From positions 4,765,526 through 4,829,525 of the forward strand of contig NW_009799100.1 in the NCBI RefSeq assembly GCF_000213175.1: DNA of 64,000 nt. Direction: 5' to 3'. Below, piece after piece: positions 45,185-58,303 of the stretch. Position 1 is the stretch's first letter. Each line of letters opens with the position of its first letter. A program made the position numbers and the translations under genes. This DNA comes from Neurospora tetrasperma FGSC 2508 (Eukaryota; Ascomycota; Sordariomycetes; Sordariales; Sordariaceae). The notes beneath the pieces are model-generated. The model had not been told where the DNA came from and ran no database searches. It worked only from the letters and a program-made list of their open reading frames with translations.

Positions 45185-45402
45185 GCTCCCGATGAGAAAA
45201 CGACAAGGTTGGCAAAGACCAAGGAACGGAATCGGAAGTGGTTAGAGAAGGAAACCCCAGACGAAAATAAAAGGCCAGGCTGAAAAGGATGGTGGAAAGG
45301 GAACAGGAGAGAATCAAGCAAGAAACGCCAGACGAGAGGAGGGCAAGGTTGGCAAGGAAGAATGAGTCCGCGAAAGCCCGATACAAGATGAATACCCAGT
45401 GA
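45185..45402 (+). pseudogene. Relic of a 23-residue STPR-type repeat array
   Basis: Unit 1 (45185-45253, 69 nt) encodes APDEKTTRLAKTKERNRKWL then E-K-E. Unit 2 (45254-45324) is 71 nt and changes frame inside; its second part reads RLKRMVEREQERIKQE. Unit 3 (from 45325) reads TPDERRARLARKNESAKARY and K-M-N-T-Q, then stops. The [TA]-P-D-E-x-x-x-R-L-A/K pattern with a 23-residue period is the STPR (score-and-three peptide repeat) signature of DNA-binding proteins. The two extra bases in unit 2 break the array. Confidence 0.6.
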
Positions 45403-45632
45403 ACAGAATGATTTAACGCAATTATTCAGTCTTCTTGTACACCGAATTTCACTCGGCTACTCTTGCCTTCAGTTAGCCATCGTTGGATTTCATTCATCAT
45501 GTCAAGAACGTGTAGCCGCGAAGATGATGACAAATTCCATTCTAAGTTACAACAGAACCTCTAGAAATGGTGCTTGTTGTCCATGCATTACCATGGAATT
45601 TCCTCAGGTAAATACATAGGCATCAACATTTA

Positions 45633-46415
45633 TCATGTCTCGCGGAAGAAAGGGGACAATATGTCCTTCCCCCATGCCCGTCCTGCAGAGTGATCTCGTT
45701 CGTCACTCGGGAGAATATTCTTCATGTTGTTGTAGACCTCGATCGCAGCAGTCTTGGAAAAAGTGACTCTACGTCGGATTGTGAAAAGCTCCTTTACCCC
45801 AAGCTGATCCAACTGTTCTTGTTGCTTGTGAGTCAAGGTCCCGGTTCGTATAGTCGCTATCATCTCCCTAAGCCTGGTATTGTCCCAGTTCGGCCATGTA
45901 GCAAACTGTTGCTGATGGTAGTGTTGGCGACAGAAGGGGCGGTGGATCAGTGGTCTTCATCTTGGGGGAGCGGGACCGTCGGCGGTCAGGCGGTCGCGCA
46001 TAGCCACAAGAAAGCCCATGCTGTCTGGCGCGCTTCCGGGGTTTCAACTGCATCCATGTCCCTTCGCCACTTGTTGTCATCAAATTGCCGCTTCTTCTTC
46101 CCTTCGGGGGTCTCTTAGGCGATCCTCTCCCCCCTCGGCGGCGCGACGAAGATGGCTGAGTCCTTTACGGTACTCCTCGGGGCTCTTGGTAGATACAGCA
46201 ACGGCCGACCGCGACCTAAACGGCGTTGCGCTTGTCACAGAGTCCGAAGGGAGTGTCCAACATCGCACGTTGGAAAATATGGAAACGATCCCATACCCAA
46301 TCATGCCTATACCTCCAAAGACGATGAACAAGATGAGGCAACTAAGTATCATTACCACCACTATAGCCGCCGGGGTTATAGCGACGAAGAGCAAATCGAG
46401 GAAGAATGAATCCAT
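45633..46415 (-). CDS. Single-pass membrane protein and adjoining coding-like segment (joins uncertain)
   Basis: From ATG 46415 a 111-residue frame encodes a long hydrophobic segment (FLDLLFVAITPAAIVVVMIL and CLILFIVFGGIGMIGYGIVS) and a charged tail ending at 46080. Farther on, in other frames, come ETPEGKKKRQFDDNKWRRDM and then, from 45863, HKQQEQLDQLGVKELFTIRR and SAGRAWGKDILSPFF with a stop at 45633. These may be exons of one gene (a 48-nt candidate intron starts at TTCTT|GTGGCT) or parts of a decayed one. No family is recognised. Confidence 0.4.
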
Positions 46416-47289
46416 CGTGACTTGGGCGTGGATGGAGGCTTGATGGCGGACTGGAGATTCTGGTGTTGGCAATGTTGTTGGGTATCTTGCTTGGGTGTAA
46501 TGGAGACGAAGCCTCTTTCGATGGAGAAAGTTAGCTAGAGTCAACAATAGACGGGCTAGGTATAAGACGGAGATTAGAGGGTGTGGAATACCTAGCTGGA
46601 GGTAACCCCTCACTTCTTGTATCTGATTGTGTGCCAATTTTGGCTTCAAAAGTCGGAGTGTCTTCAACGAGAGAGGTGCGCCCAGAGCCAAAGAAAAACG
46701 TCGTCTGGACTTGTCCCGTCCGAACCTTCGATATGGTTACCCGTCGTAAGAATTACCGTCGTACGTTGTGGTCATCGTGCAAAGCGGTCATCGTCATTGA
46801 GATCGAATTGTGTCAGCAAGAAAAATGGGACAGTGCATTATTCGAGAACTTTGTGATGGTGCAACTTGGTTTCCAGCGTTGCTCACGGTTGATGGGTAGG
46901 AAGGAAGGGAGTGGGTTGGTTGATCAGGCTAACTAACGGTTCCTCACCGTGACCACTAATTAACTACCACTGCAGCAAAGCCCACCAAAATCCTCAAGCC
47001 CCATTGCACCTTCCAATGGCCAGTGGATGGAAAAGCAAAAAGGGGATTTTTTGGAAAGTGCAGGAAGGATCACGTCAGCTGCACCTGCATGCAGGAAGGA
47101 GCGAAACGCAAATCGATGCACTTGCTTGTTTTGCACGCAATATCGTACCTTATCGCAAACCGAGTGCAAAACCACCACACAACAAGCGCAAAACGTCCAA
47201 TTCGATCGATATAAAAAAAAAGAAAACATCAAAAACAACAAAAAGAAATCAGTTAGACATCATAACATAAAAGAAAAAAAGATATCAAA
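46416..47289. other. Noncoding sequence
   Basis: No supported gene. An A-rich tract at 47213-47280 borders the tRNA-Ser 3' end; its T-rich complement could serve as the RNA polymerase III terminator. Confidence 0.5.
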
Positions 47290-47389
47290 CGACACCTGCA
47301 GGATTCGAACCTGCGCCCACTAATGGATTGCCTACACTATACTATTACGTAATAGCAGGGCAACGCGTTAACCACTCCGCCAAAGTGCC
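47290..47389 (-). tRNA. tRNA-Ser (GCT), intron-containing
   Basis: The minus strand folds with acceptor GGCACTT/AGGTGTC, a D-arm, anticodon stem TTGCC/GGCAA, a long variable arm typical of serine (TCCATTAGTGGGC), T-arm GCAGG-TTCGAAT-CCTGC and discriminator G. The loop starts CTGCTA, giving anticodon GCT, and an intron of about 19 nt follows position 37. Confidence 0.92.
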
Positions 47390-49149
47390 TAGTGCTTATT
47401 GTTGAAATAATTGTTTGAGACCAAAACTATATACCCCAAGAAAAGTCAGGCCCCCAGACCCTACAGATTGTCGTGGGATGTACGGCCATGTCAAATCCTA
47501 CCAAAGCCTTTTATCACTCGTCCTCAGCCGTTTCAATTTGTCTCCCTTGCGAGGTCTGGGACTATTCGGGATAGATTGCGTCTAGTGTACCAAGCTAAGA
47601 AACAAAACAGCATCCAACTGTAAATGCCAATGTGGATCTCCATACGTTGCCATAGAATACATGGAAACTGTCTAAGCATTTTATCGAATAGTCCACACCG
47701 CCCAAGTGGTTTGTTGATGACTGAGTTATTGTATCGAGTTCATAAAGTATACAACCCCCAATGCTGATGGATGACAGTTGAGCTCAAAGCAAGGTACGTG
47801 GGTGGATTGCACGCGTAGGATCGTAGTACAGACATAGAGAACGAGACAGGAAAGAAAACAGCATGGGTGGTACTGTGAGATGAAAGCTGCGCAGGCTCGT
47901 CCTTTGGCATACATTACACCTTGAGTATACTCTTATCATGCATCCGAGCGTTTTTGTTTCTACGCATCTCGTGGATAGAAATACCCCCAAGGGATTTCAG
48001 CCAATGTGTTTTTGAAGTATCGTAGTCGGGCCCTCCCACAGCTTTGTAACAGCCTTTGTTTCCAGCGAGCGGTATTGGACTGGTTCCGTCACTTGCGAAG
48101 TTGGTTGTTCGCCCGCTAAAGCTAGTATTTGATCATGGAAGAGACAGGCTGCCGACGGGGGTGGTAATACGCAGGTTTGGAAAAGGAAGTGGAAGAAGCG
48201 ACCATCGCACTCGCCTTTACTGTTGGCCCAGGTTTCTAGGTATATTCCGTTCGTGCACCCGACTGGCTTGGTTCGGTAGGTCTATGATAGTGGGTACGTG
48301 AAAGTTGCATTAGAAAAGGAAGGGGTCAGCTCATAACAAAAAACTGGCACCTTTTCGGGCATTACATGGGCCATCAGCATAACTGAAGGTGCCATTTTTT
48401 TTCGTCCTGGGCATGGGGGCTTCCAGACGTATTGAAGAGTAAGCGGCCGAGCTCCGTAACGTTCCATTGCAAGTGAAGCCACACACCCAGACAGGTCACA
48501 GCAACATGTCAGTGATTAAATTGTGATGCATAAATTGAAATAATCTTGTTTACTTCATTGATTGCTTGATCTTGCAACCACCTCGTTCTTTCGAAAAGGT
48601 AACTTCTCAACAGAGACAGCCTGCCACACTTCATCATAACATCCGTGGTGAAAGCTAAAGAGAAACTATGGGTATTTTGAAGAATGCAATGACCAAAGCC
48701 GGGCCGTACAGGCTAACAAAGCTAGTACTACTGCTTGCTAAACCATGCAGTCAAGAAATCGTAGAGTATAAAAAAGAAGAATACCAAGGCAACGCCCAAA
48801 AAGCGTCCAAAAAGCCGTCCGCGCAAGCAAGCAGTGTTATGTGCTTAGCCACCCACCCACCCATTCCGACTGTAACCATCAGTCCGTTCATTGCTTTGCT
48901 TGCCCGCCAGACCCATGATAGCCCGCCGCCCTTTTTTTCTCTCCTTGGTACGTTCAATGAAAATGGTATGTAATGTTGATAACACAAGAACGCCGCTTCT
49001 CATGTCTTCCGTGTCAAAAGGTAAACCGATGCCAATCACCAGTTCCAGTTCTCGTTCGTAGTCTCCATAATCCCGATCCCGCTATTATATGTGAAACTAA
49101 AATTTCACCAAAAGTATTTTTGTGTTTCCTTTTCCTCCTAACCATTCAC
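47390..49149. other. Long noncoding stretch
   Basis: About 1.75 kb upstream of tRNA-Ser and 3' of the SYLF gene. Only short frames occur. Nothing is supported. Confidence 0.5.
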
Positions 49150-51439
49150 TCATACAACCACAACAGGGTTAGACTCGGCCCCATGGGCAGAAACAATGTT
49201 CACCTCCTTGACACCAACCTTCTCATCCTCGAGAGTGGTGGTGTTGGCAAACCCAGCATCCGTCTTGGGAGTCTTGGGCTCCCTCTCTGAATCCTCAGCG
49301 GAAGAAGTCAAATCGATTGTCCTCGGCGTAGCGGGCACCTCAGGAAACGTCTCCAAGCTTGCCCTCCGCTTAGCAGAAAGATCCACAGCCGTGTTCACCG
49401 ACGACGAGTTCTTCTGGTGTCCCTGAGAAGAACGCTTGACTGGTTCAGGAGAAGCGGGCTCAACCTCCTCCATTACGGTGGGAGGAGTGGCAAACGCCTC
49501 AGACGCTTCAGTAGAAGCCAGAGGGTCGCTCATGCGAGAGTCCATCGTGTAGGAAGAGTGGCGGAGGGGCGATTTAAGGGAGGAGATCTCGCTGATGCTG
49601 CCATAGTCTGTACCGCGGCTTCCCAAAGAAGCGCGGGCTGGCGACTTGGCAGGCAGCGGAGGAGGGGCTCGCTTCGCAATGGTAACAATTCCCGCCTTGG
49701 CATGGATAACGGGGGTAATTTGTGATGAGCGGATGGAGCTTCGGGCGGGTTGAGCAGTGGCAACCTCGCAGATGATGGCCTCGTCGTCAAAGTCTTCGTC
49801 GCTTTCATCTTCTTCGTCATCGGCGTCTTCGTCTCTTTCGCTCTCGTCCTTCTCGCTTTCGGGGTATTCACTCGTGTTGTCCTTGATGGATTTGGTGCCG
49901 GTGGTTTCTGCATCGGGCTTGTCACCCAGGTGGACCACGGGTTCAGGCTGCAGCTCGTCCCCTTCCTCTTCTTCGGGCAGCGGCCTGAATCGTTGAATCA
50001 TGCTCATATCGATCTGTGTATAGTCAACCTCTTCTGGTTCGAACTCGGGCTCCACGACAGTGGGCAGCTTATCCGACAACTTTGACTCTCGGCCGTCCAT
50101 ACTATTGGCGCGGCTGAAACTTGTCTCGGGGGTGCTCGTGGCATCGGTTTGTGTGCACGCGTCCGTCATGACGGTAGCCTGTGACCTTGTCGACATACAG
50201 CTTTCGCGGTTGCTCCTCGACTGGAACGTGTCACCGCTCTGTCGGCTGTACCTGGCAAACGCGGGGCTCTTGGGACTGGGTTGGAACTGGAATTGAGTGC
50301 TGGTGGGTCGTAGACGTGTACCGGCTTCTCTGATCTCAATACCCGCCATCTCGAGGCCAATGACTCCAAAAGGATCCGGATCGTCGACGTCGGGGATACC
50401 AAAGGGGTTCTTCACAATCGACTGTCGGACCGATGTCCGTGGGGTATCGATTACGGCATCACTAGGGGCAGGCTGCTGAGCAAGCATCTCCATAACATCT
50501 GCGTCGTAATCCGTCCGACCCTCGGCAGCCTTCAAGACCTCAAATAACGGGCGCATTTCGGGAACCTCCTTGCCAATGTTACCGGCGAGGATGTCGAGGA
50601 CTGAAATGTCGCTACTGTAGAATCGAACGTTCTCGTTGCCACGCTCCGAAACAAGCGATCCGTCAAGGGGCACTGGTTGGTGCTTGCCGCGGGCTTTGAT
50701 ATATGTGAGAACGGTATCGTTGAGGTCCTTCCATCGTGTGTCGTTGTCGGTCGAGTCTGCGTCGACAAGTGGGCCGAGGGTAAGGTCGACATCGACTCCG
50801 AGAACCACCTTTGGACGAGTGAAAAGTTCGAGAGCTTGTACACTGTTGATGACAAGGACGCAGTCGTAGATATCGACTCCCATAACGAAGCCTAGCCCGG
50901 CCGTGTGGAGCATTATACCAGACGGTGGTGACCATGTGCCATCTGCCCTCCTTGCGGTAATCAGCCCGGCGCCGCCTGATCCTGACATCCACAGTCCCGA
51001 GCGCATGCACGAGAAGACTGCGAGGCCGACGGCATCTTGTAATATCCTTGGAGGGATCTTTTTCGTAACGGATTTTGTTGTTGGTGGGGTATCGGTATCG
51101 GGATCTTGCTCTTGTGGTTCTTCTACAATGAATCCATCCACTTTGTGAGGATAGTCATGTTAGTTGGTGCTGACGAGTCAGTGGACTTGGGGAAACGAGG
51201 TATGACGTACTGCAAAATGACTTTAATATCCTGGCGGCCTTGTCACATTCCTTGTCGAGGGTTGTTGGCCAGTATGTTTCGCGGTCGTAACTTGTGGGTT
51301 GTTGTGTCGTCTTGACGGGCACAACCGCCTTCCCTCCCCATCCGAAAACCTTATTCAGGGCACTGGGCGACCTGGGGGTGACGGATGTTGTTTGCTTTGC
51401 CCGGTCCCATGAAGGGAACAGGGCCGAGACACGCTGCAT
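49150..51439 (-). CDS. SYLF-domain (Ysc84-type, DUF500) lipid/actin-binding protein, 739 aa
   Basis: Exons 51439-51211 and 51140-49150; the 70-nt intron splits a Met codon in phase 1. The SYLF domain spans about residues 55-290: WPTTLDKECDKAARILKSF, LAVFSCMRSGLWMSGSGGAG, RADGTWSPPSGIMLHTAGLG and VVLGVDVDLTLGPL. SYLF proteins such as Ysc84/Lsb3 and SH3YL1 bind phosphoinositides and actin at endocytic sites. The long C-terminal half is disordered: Ser/Pro-rich with NPFGIPDVDDPDPFGVIGLE (NPF and DPF endocytic-type motifs), a very acidic run near 545 and Pro-rich PPPLPAKSPAR. No SH3 domain is present, unlike Ysc84. An endocytic role is inferred. Confidence 0.92.
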
Positions 51440-54400
51440 GGCGACAGTTGGAGAAGCGCCAAGTCAATGCCTTGATGGGACGGATGACTGCCGAATAAGA
51501 GTGGTTGTTGTAGAAGATGAAAAGAATCGTGGAGGAGGGCGGGCGGGCGGGGGTAAGGGAAGACTCCGCCCTTAAGGGAGAGAGGCCAAATGCGGAGGGA
51601 AGCGACCCCAACCTAAAGGTCGGATCTCTTTTCGGTCGTTTTCGTCTGCTTCTTCGATCCAGATCGAGAGTTGAGGGAGTGTCGAGAGAAACAAGTCTGA
51701 GTGGCCGGCCTCGAATGAGAGCATGCCCACACAGGCTGGCGGACCCCCGGCCGGTCTGCAAAAGGGTTACAGCTGCAGGAGTCGAGCCTTAGCGGGTGTT
51801 ATTGGATGTTTTTAGCGTGCAGGAACCTGAGCCCAGCGGTGCCAGCGGTGTCAGCGGTGCAGCCAGTGGTCGGGTGCCAGAGGTGCCAGTGGTACGCAGC
51901 GTGCGTGTTGGGTGGAGACGCTGGTTACTAACTCCCTGCCCTGCCTGTGGCTGCCCTGATGAGGAGTCCTGGAAGTGACGTGACGTGGGTGACGAGGTGA
52001 TCACAGCCAATAGCCGAGTCTCGTCTCAGGGAAAAGCAAGGAGGGCGGCGCGGGAGAACCTGAAAAGGCGACCGTGCTTGATGTCGTCGTCGTTGTCGTC
52101 GATATTCAAGGATTCAGTCGAAGCCGGACAATAAGAAGCCATTCATTCACCTCCGTCGTCCTGGGTTGCACGTGGAAGAAGGACTTGCAGCAAGGCCCGA
52201 ACAGAAAGGGTGGTAGCGAGCGGAATGATGCCAGGATGGGAGACAAGATGGTGCCGTGTCGTCTGCCGTGACTGGTTCTAATCGTCAAAAAGAATGCCGT
52301 GAGATTGAGTGTGTTGTGTGTGTCCGGGTCCACGGACAGTGAGGTGTCTTTTGATGAGATGAGATCAGGTGTGGGTTAGGGCGTCTTTTCCCGGTCTTGG
52401 TTGGTGGATCCCCTCCCCACTGTTGGTAGGCCAGCTCGGCCGAGTTGTAACACTACGCGCAATCCGCAGAGTCTTGCCCGTGTTCAATGTCTCGTCTGTT
52501 TCTCGCCTTTGTCCAGTAACGTCGCCGTCGGCTCTGCAAGGTGGTGTGCCAATGGTCGACACTTGCGCAGGTACCAGACGGACCAAGACAGAGAAAAGGA
52601 AAGGGATTTCCCTTTGATTAATATCGGCTCGGATAGACGAGGCGAGACCGTCACTAAGGACCGGGGTTTGCTGATCTGCCTTCGCTTTTGCCGTAACTTG
52701 ATGGGACGCGATGGTACTCTTGATGCCCACCGAGGATGGGGCCCTGATGGGGCTGATGAGACCGCCAGCGCACGCCGTTGACAGGGCTTGCGCAAGAGCC
52801 GGGCTCTTGGCACTAACAAGACTAATGTCGATCAAATCGACCACGAGGAATTTTCTTCTCTTGTTCCCGGGGTCGGATGGGTCGGAGTGGCACTGGGAAA
52901 TCTTAAAAAGTCCGGCCTTGCTTCTGCTGGTTCTTGGTCATATCAAAGAGGAAGAAGCCAAGAGACGGACGGCGAAACTGATGGAGGAAGTTATCACAAC
53001 GGCGACGACTGACAACGGTGACAATGGAGGAATAAAGTGCCGGGAGTTACATGACAAAGAAATGACAGCCCAGTACGAACAAGGGAGATAATAGCGACAC
53101 CAGAAACGGCATGCAGCAACACGCCATTCAGCTCAACGTCAACCTGATACTCAGCTTTCTTTTGCCACCTAACCGAACGCACAGAAGCAGATAGTCGTCT
53201 GCATGTAAGAGGACGGAAGGAGATATGCACAAGAAAAAGAAAAGGAACCGGAACGTTCAATGTCGCGTTATCATCTCCTGCTCCTTACCGCGTCTTTGCT
53301 CCTTACCGCAAACTGGAATGAACATGTCTCAACATGCAAAGGAGTGCAGGAGGATTTTGGACCCTTAACACGCTTCCTCCGTCCACGTTTGAGACATTGT
53401 TAGGGTAACGATACACGCAGTTAATGAAGATTCGCGGGATTGGCTGGAAGGAGCAAGACAACAGAACTCGGAGTTATTGTCACCAATGGTGAGAAGTTTG
53501 TTACGTACAAAGTTCAGTTGCAATCCAAAAAACGGACGGGTGGTTCTCCAGTAAAAGAAGCAAAAAAAGGCACGCACCGCTCCGGGTGTTTACTATTAGA
53601 GACATGCTCAATTTCCTCTCAGTCAAGACATATACCCGTTGGGGAGGGTCATGTTTTTCCCCTTTGTTGCGGTCTTGTCCCCCGTGACCCAACTTTGAAT
53701 AACATGTAAATGCGCAAGAGGGAACCCCCTCGTGCAATTTCAATTTCCAGCTTCTGCGGCATGTATCACTCGAAATCCGCTTTTGATGTTTCGAAACAAA
53801 TTCGTCTTTTCTTTTTTTAATAAGTCGGTCTCTGTGTGTGTTTCCCCTCACGCATCCCCTCCTCATATCTCGCTTTTCCATCACACTAACAGCCGCCCAC
53901 AACGCCAACGTGGGGTTGCCCTTTCAATTGTTTGTGAAGTCTGGGCCAAACCTCCACCTAATGTATCTCCACCCCTTTTCGGCTTTTCACGAACGAATCC
54001 AGTTAAGTGTTCAGCTCAAAGCCATGTGCTTTATTTCCTCTCTATTGTCACTTTGGCAATTCAAAGCGACCGTACGTACTCAGCTGAACATCAAGACTTC
54101 TTCCCAGATGAATATGGACCACCATGTTAACTGATGAGGCACCCCATGTCACCCAAGGGGGCTGACGGCTGAGGCTGCGGGCGCTGCGCCCGTTCGTGAC
54201 TTCGTGTGCCCGTTTTGGGGTTCCATTTGCGTCCCCAACGGCGACTGGGCGGCCCCATACCGCTACGGCAGGTACGGACTGGGCGGGAAGGCAAGCTGGG
54301 TCCGGGCCTGTTGTGCGGACCCTCGCTCCGTCCAGTCAGCCACCTCCAAATTGCCGGCTCTCGGGCTCCCGTCGGGAACAGAAACCGCAAAACGGCATTC

Positions 54401-55977
54401 ACGGTTCGTGCACCCAATTTACATTTTACACCCAAGACCCCGTCCCCGCCGACGCCAATAAAAGGACCATCCCTACCAAACGATTCTCGCAGCTGCCGCG
54501 GCTGGTTGGCATCCCGACTTTGCGGACTTTTCCACTTGTTCCGCTCCACTTACGGAGATGCCCAGCAGGGGTCAACAGGGGCAATTTTTTTGTTTAGTGT
54601 AAAGACCTTCCATGTCAGCCACGCTTTTCTGTGCAATTTTCTCGATCTGTATTCGGAGATCATGTCGTCATATATTTGCATTTGTTTGTTCTCCTGCTCC
54701 TGAGCTTGGCTTATGTATCTGCTGGTTTTGATTTGATCACAGCTCTGACCGAGCCATACCGAGCCTGACCGAGGCTATTGAAGACACGGATCGAGATGCA
54801 TTTCTCCTCGGAATCAGTATTCACAGTGAAGAGAACTGAACGGGAACTGGTGGAATGGATTAGTCAGGGAACTCGTCACCTAACCTCTTCCCCTCTCCTC
54901 TCGCTCCTTTCGCGGATATCTGCATCACCCAAGTGGTGCGCCCCTTGAAACAGGGGCATTTTGTTGGAGAAAGAACTGAAGTTGGGATCCGAGTCCACAC
55001 TTGACGTGCACCTTATTTTGGCCGAGCAGGCTATTCGTCGGGATGTGTCTCGCTTACATAAGTACAGTAACAAGCCAGAACCAACCAACTCTGCTCGTCC
55101 TGGCCAGTGCACCTAACCGACGAGTTCTCTTACTGACCACCACTCCCGTCCTCTCTGCGGCTTCCCGTTCATTGCCGTGCAAATCGTCCGCTTTTACAAC
55201 ACCTTTTTTTTTTTTTTTTTTCGACATTTTCGACAAGCTTAGACATCGCCAGCGTTTTATATTGAGAAGGGTCTAGCCAGCAAAGTGTAGTAGATCCTCC
55301 TTGTCTCACCTCTCCTGTCTCACCGTTCACAACGGTCGGCCGGCAGCCAGCGATGCCGGACTATTGCCGCAAGACAACTTCCAGCTTCATGTTGTTCCCG
55401 TTGACCATTGACCGTTGTCTATACCTTCAATTTTGTGGAAATCACCTAGGTTTCTAGGACACGTTCACTTTGTTCCGAGCCAGAGCCATTTGGTTATCAC
55501 CGCGCCACGATCCAAATTATTCCCGTTGTCTCTTATATTGCTTTTTGTGCCTTTGTCTCTTGTTGTTCCGGTGGAGGGTTTTTCCCGTTTGTTGATTGTG
55601 GTTGTGGCGCCTCCGCACTTTTTCTGTGTGTGTGCGTGTCTCAGTAACGGCAACACTCCGCCTGCTCCCCTGCTTGTGCCACCGCGGGATCGGGTGTTCG
55701 TGACGAGATGGGATGGGGGATGGATGGGGGCAGCTGTCATTTGTGGCGCGGGATTAGGCATCAGGCATCAGGCATCAGGCAACTAGTGTTGCTTGAGATA
55801 TGGTAAGAAATAAGAGTGGTATAAGACGATTTGAGAGGCTCCTAAGACAAGGTATGGATGGTCGATGGGTTGTTTCACTATACCGGAGTGTCTTTTGAAC
55901 CTTCGACGCTGAATAGGAGATTCCAGAGTGTTTGACAGCTCTTTCAAGATGCTCAACTAACAACATCCAACTTCATT
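51440..55977. other. Long noncoding stretch (4.5 kb)
   Basis: This includes the promoter of the SYLF gene. A GTGCCAGCGGT-like minisatellite lies at about 51836-51895, a T19 run at 55204-55222 and a GCATCAG triplication at 55758-55779. Open frames are antisense or accidental. I see no supported gene. Confidence 0.5.
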
Positions 55978-56232
55978 ATGAGCACTCCCCAGTCCGCCTA
56001 CCCCAGAAAACAAATGCCGGCACACGACGGGAGCACGGTAGTGCCCTGTAAGTGCAAGGCAAAAGCCAAAGAGCAATCCCCATCGTCGTCTTCCCCTCAA
56101 CGCCGTGAAACCGTCATCCTGCAATCTATCGACGATATAGATTACTTCCTTCATACTCCCGTGACCCGTATAAGCTGTACATCATTGGGCTTTCTCTGTG
56201 GGTTCCCCAAGTCTGCTCTTAAGTTTGCATGA
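55978..56232 (+). CDS. Doubtful small open frame, 84 codons
   Basis: From ATG 55978 the frame has a Ser/Lys-rich N-terminus (CKCKAKAKEQSPSSSS) and QSIDDIDYFLHTPV. It could be a first exon or accidental. No family and no clear splice partner. Confidence 0.2.
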   Translation: MSTPQSAYPRKQMPAHDGSTVVPCKCKAKAKEQSPSSSSPQRRETVILQSIDDIDYFLHTPVTRISCTSLGFLCGFPKSALKFA

Positions 56233-58303
56233 ACAACACCAGATGTGATTGACAGATGGACCAAAGCGACCAGCACTGCTGCTTACTTGGATGTAGTGGC
56301 AGCCTATCCTAGCTGTTCAAGGCAGCCATTGTTCTCCCGGGCATGAAGAGAGTGGGGATAGTAATCTAGAAGCTACATCGTCCAACCACATGATGACAAG
56401 AACTTGGTTGCCGAAGTAGGACAAGTTAGGCACACACATACAAAACTGACCGTTAGTCCTCTCCAATGTTGATACCCAACGTAAGTGTACCCTATGGGTG
56501 CCTAGTGGCCAGCTTGGGTGGGTTATTAAATTGGATGGTATGACAGTTGGAATCGAGAGATCGTACACTACGTAGTCTCATCGGCGCTCCACTAAATCAC
56601 ATCATGATAGCTCTGGATGACTACCTCTACCTACCTCTAGGTAACCTCAACTCATGGGGTGATATGGATGCTTTCAGAGATGTCCGATTATCGTCGTGGC
56701 AGCGATAGGTCAGTTTAGTAAAAACCACCTCGAGAGAGTCTCGGTGCAATCTGTTCTTGACGGCGAATAAATATATTTTCTTTTTTTTTCCTTCAGCAAA
56801 CACATGGTCACTTGGAAAGTTTCAAGATTATGACATGAATCTTTCACAAACGTGGTTCATTCACCGACTTCTCCACCTCTGTGGGGTGCACTGAGTAAGG
56901 TAATGTATACTTGTGCTCGTAAGCATGTGTAGGAGATCACGGGGGCATGGGTACCTTATATATTTGATCAATTTATACGATGGAAAGAAAGGTCAAGATC
57001 TGCTGTCTAGTATCTGTTGATGACCTCTCTCTATCTCTCTTCCTCTGGTAGATAAAAGTATACATGCATGCATGCATGAAGATTGTCAGGAAAGAGGTCA
57101 CAGCACATAAATCAAAGACGCAACGAACGATGGATGGGGGTTAAGATGGTGGTAGGTAGGTAGGTAGATAAGATGCGGTAGGTATACAATCGCTTGTATT
57201 TCAGTTTCATCATTTCTCAGTCTAAATATCTGTGTAATGTAATGGTAATGGTAATGGTATCCTAGGTACTTATTCCTTCCTATCCCGTGCCCCAGCAAAC
57301 AATCAATCCCAAGTGAAAACCAAGTCCAGAAATAATTAAAAAAAACCAAAACCAAAACACCAGAAGGATAAACAAAACACCCAGCAGCACTGAAGAAGAA
57401 GAAGGAGAAGTGTACAAAAAAAGTCCAAACGACAAAAAAGGTCTATCTAAAATGCTTAAAGGGTATGAATTGAGAAGGGTATCGAAAAAAATAACAACAA
57501 GAAGTGGTTTTGTTTAATGGTGGTGGTGGTATCTTGGTGATGGTATAATGGTCATTAAAAAAAAGTCCCCTCTACCCCTTGAGAGAAGGGGTTTGTACAA
57601 CATCGCAAAATGGGTATGAATGTTTCTGGGTATGTTTGTGGTTGTGGTTGTTGTGGTTGTTCCGTTTGTACAATGTGTTGTGGTTGTTGTTGTGGTATGG
57701 TACTTGGTATAATGTCGTCATGCTCCTCGTAAAACGCCTGTTGCTGCTGCTGCTGCTGCTGCTGCCGCTGCCAAGATGCCCAGATCTTTGAAAAAAATGT
57801 GAAATGCGAAATCTGATAAGAAACTGAAAAGTGTTGAAAGCCAAAGCTGGAAAAGGCGGAAAACGATCAAAAGGCGGGAAAAATCAATATCGTCTCGTCC
57901 CCGCATCAACTCCTCTTTTTCCTTTTTGATGATGATGATGGACGTGGATGTTAAGAAATTCCCCAACAACGTTTAGGTAGCCGACCAGCCAGTGGCCGAC
58001 TGGAGATGTGGAGGTTGAGGTTGAGGTTGAGGTTGGTGGAGCGAGGCAGTAGCGGCCCCCAAAAGGCGGGAGCAAGGACGGGAGCATCGAAGGATCATAT
58101 GCATGAGTACAGTAATCCTCCAGCATGGAGTGCGTGCTTTTTTGGCAAGGCAGAAAAGGCGTCAGCTCATTTGCGACAACGTTGCGACAATGCGACGCCA
58201 AAACGGTTGTCAGATGCAGTGAGCATCGATCAGCCCGACGATTGAACGCTCAAGTGGCACAAGAAGAAGTACCAATCGCATCAACCTCCATTCGTAACTC
58301 CGC
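56233..58303. other. Long noncoding stretch with microsatellites
   Basis: Low-complexity tracts include TGCA repeats at about 57063-57077, GTAG at about 57152-57167, GTGGTTGTT-type sequence at 57640-57700, a GCT run at 57740-57765 and a GGTTGA run at about 58013-58036. No gene is supported. Confidence 0.5.
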
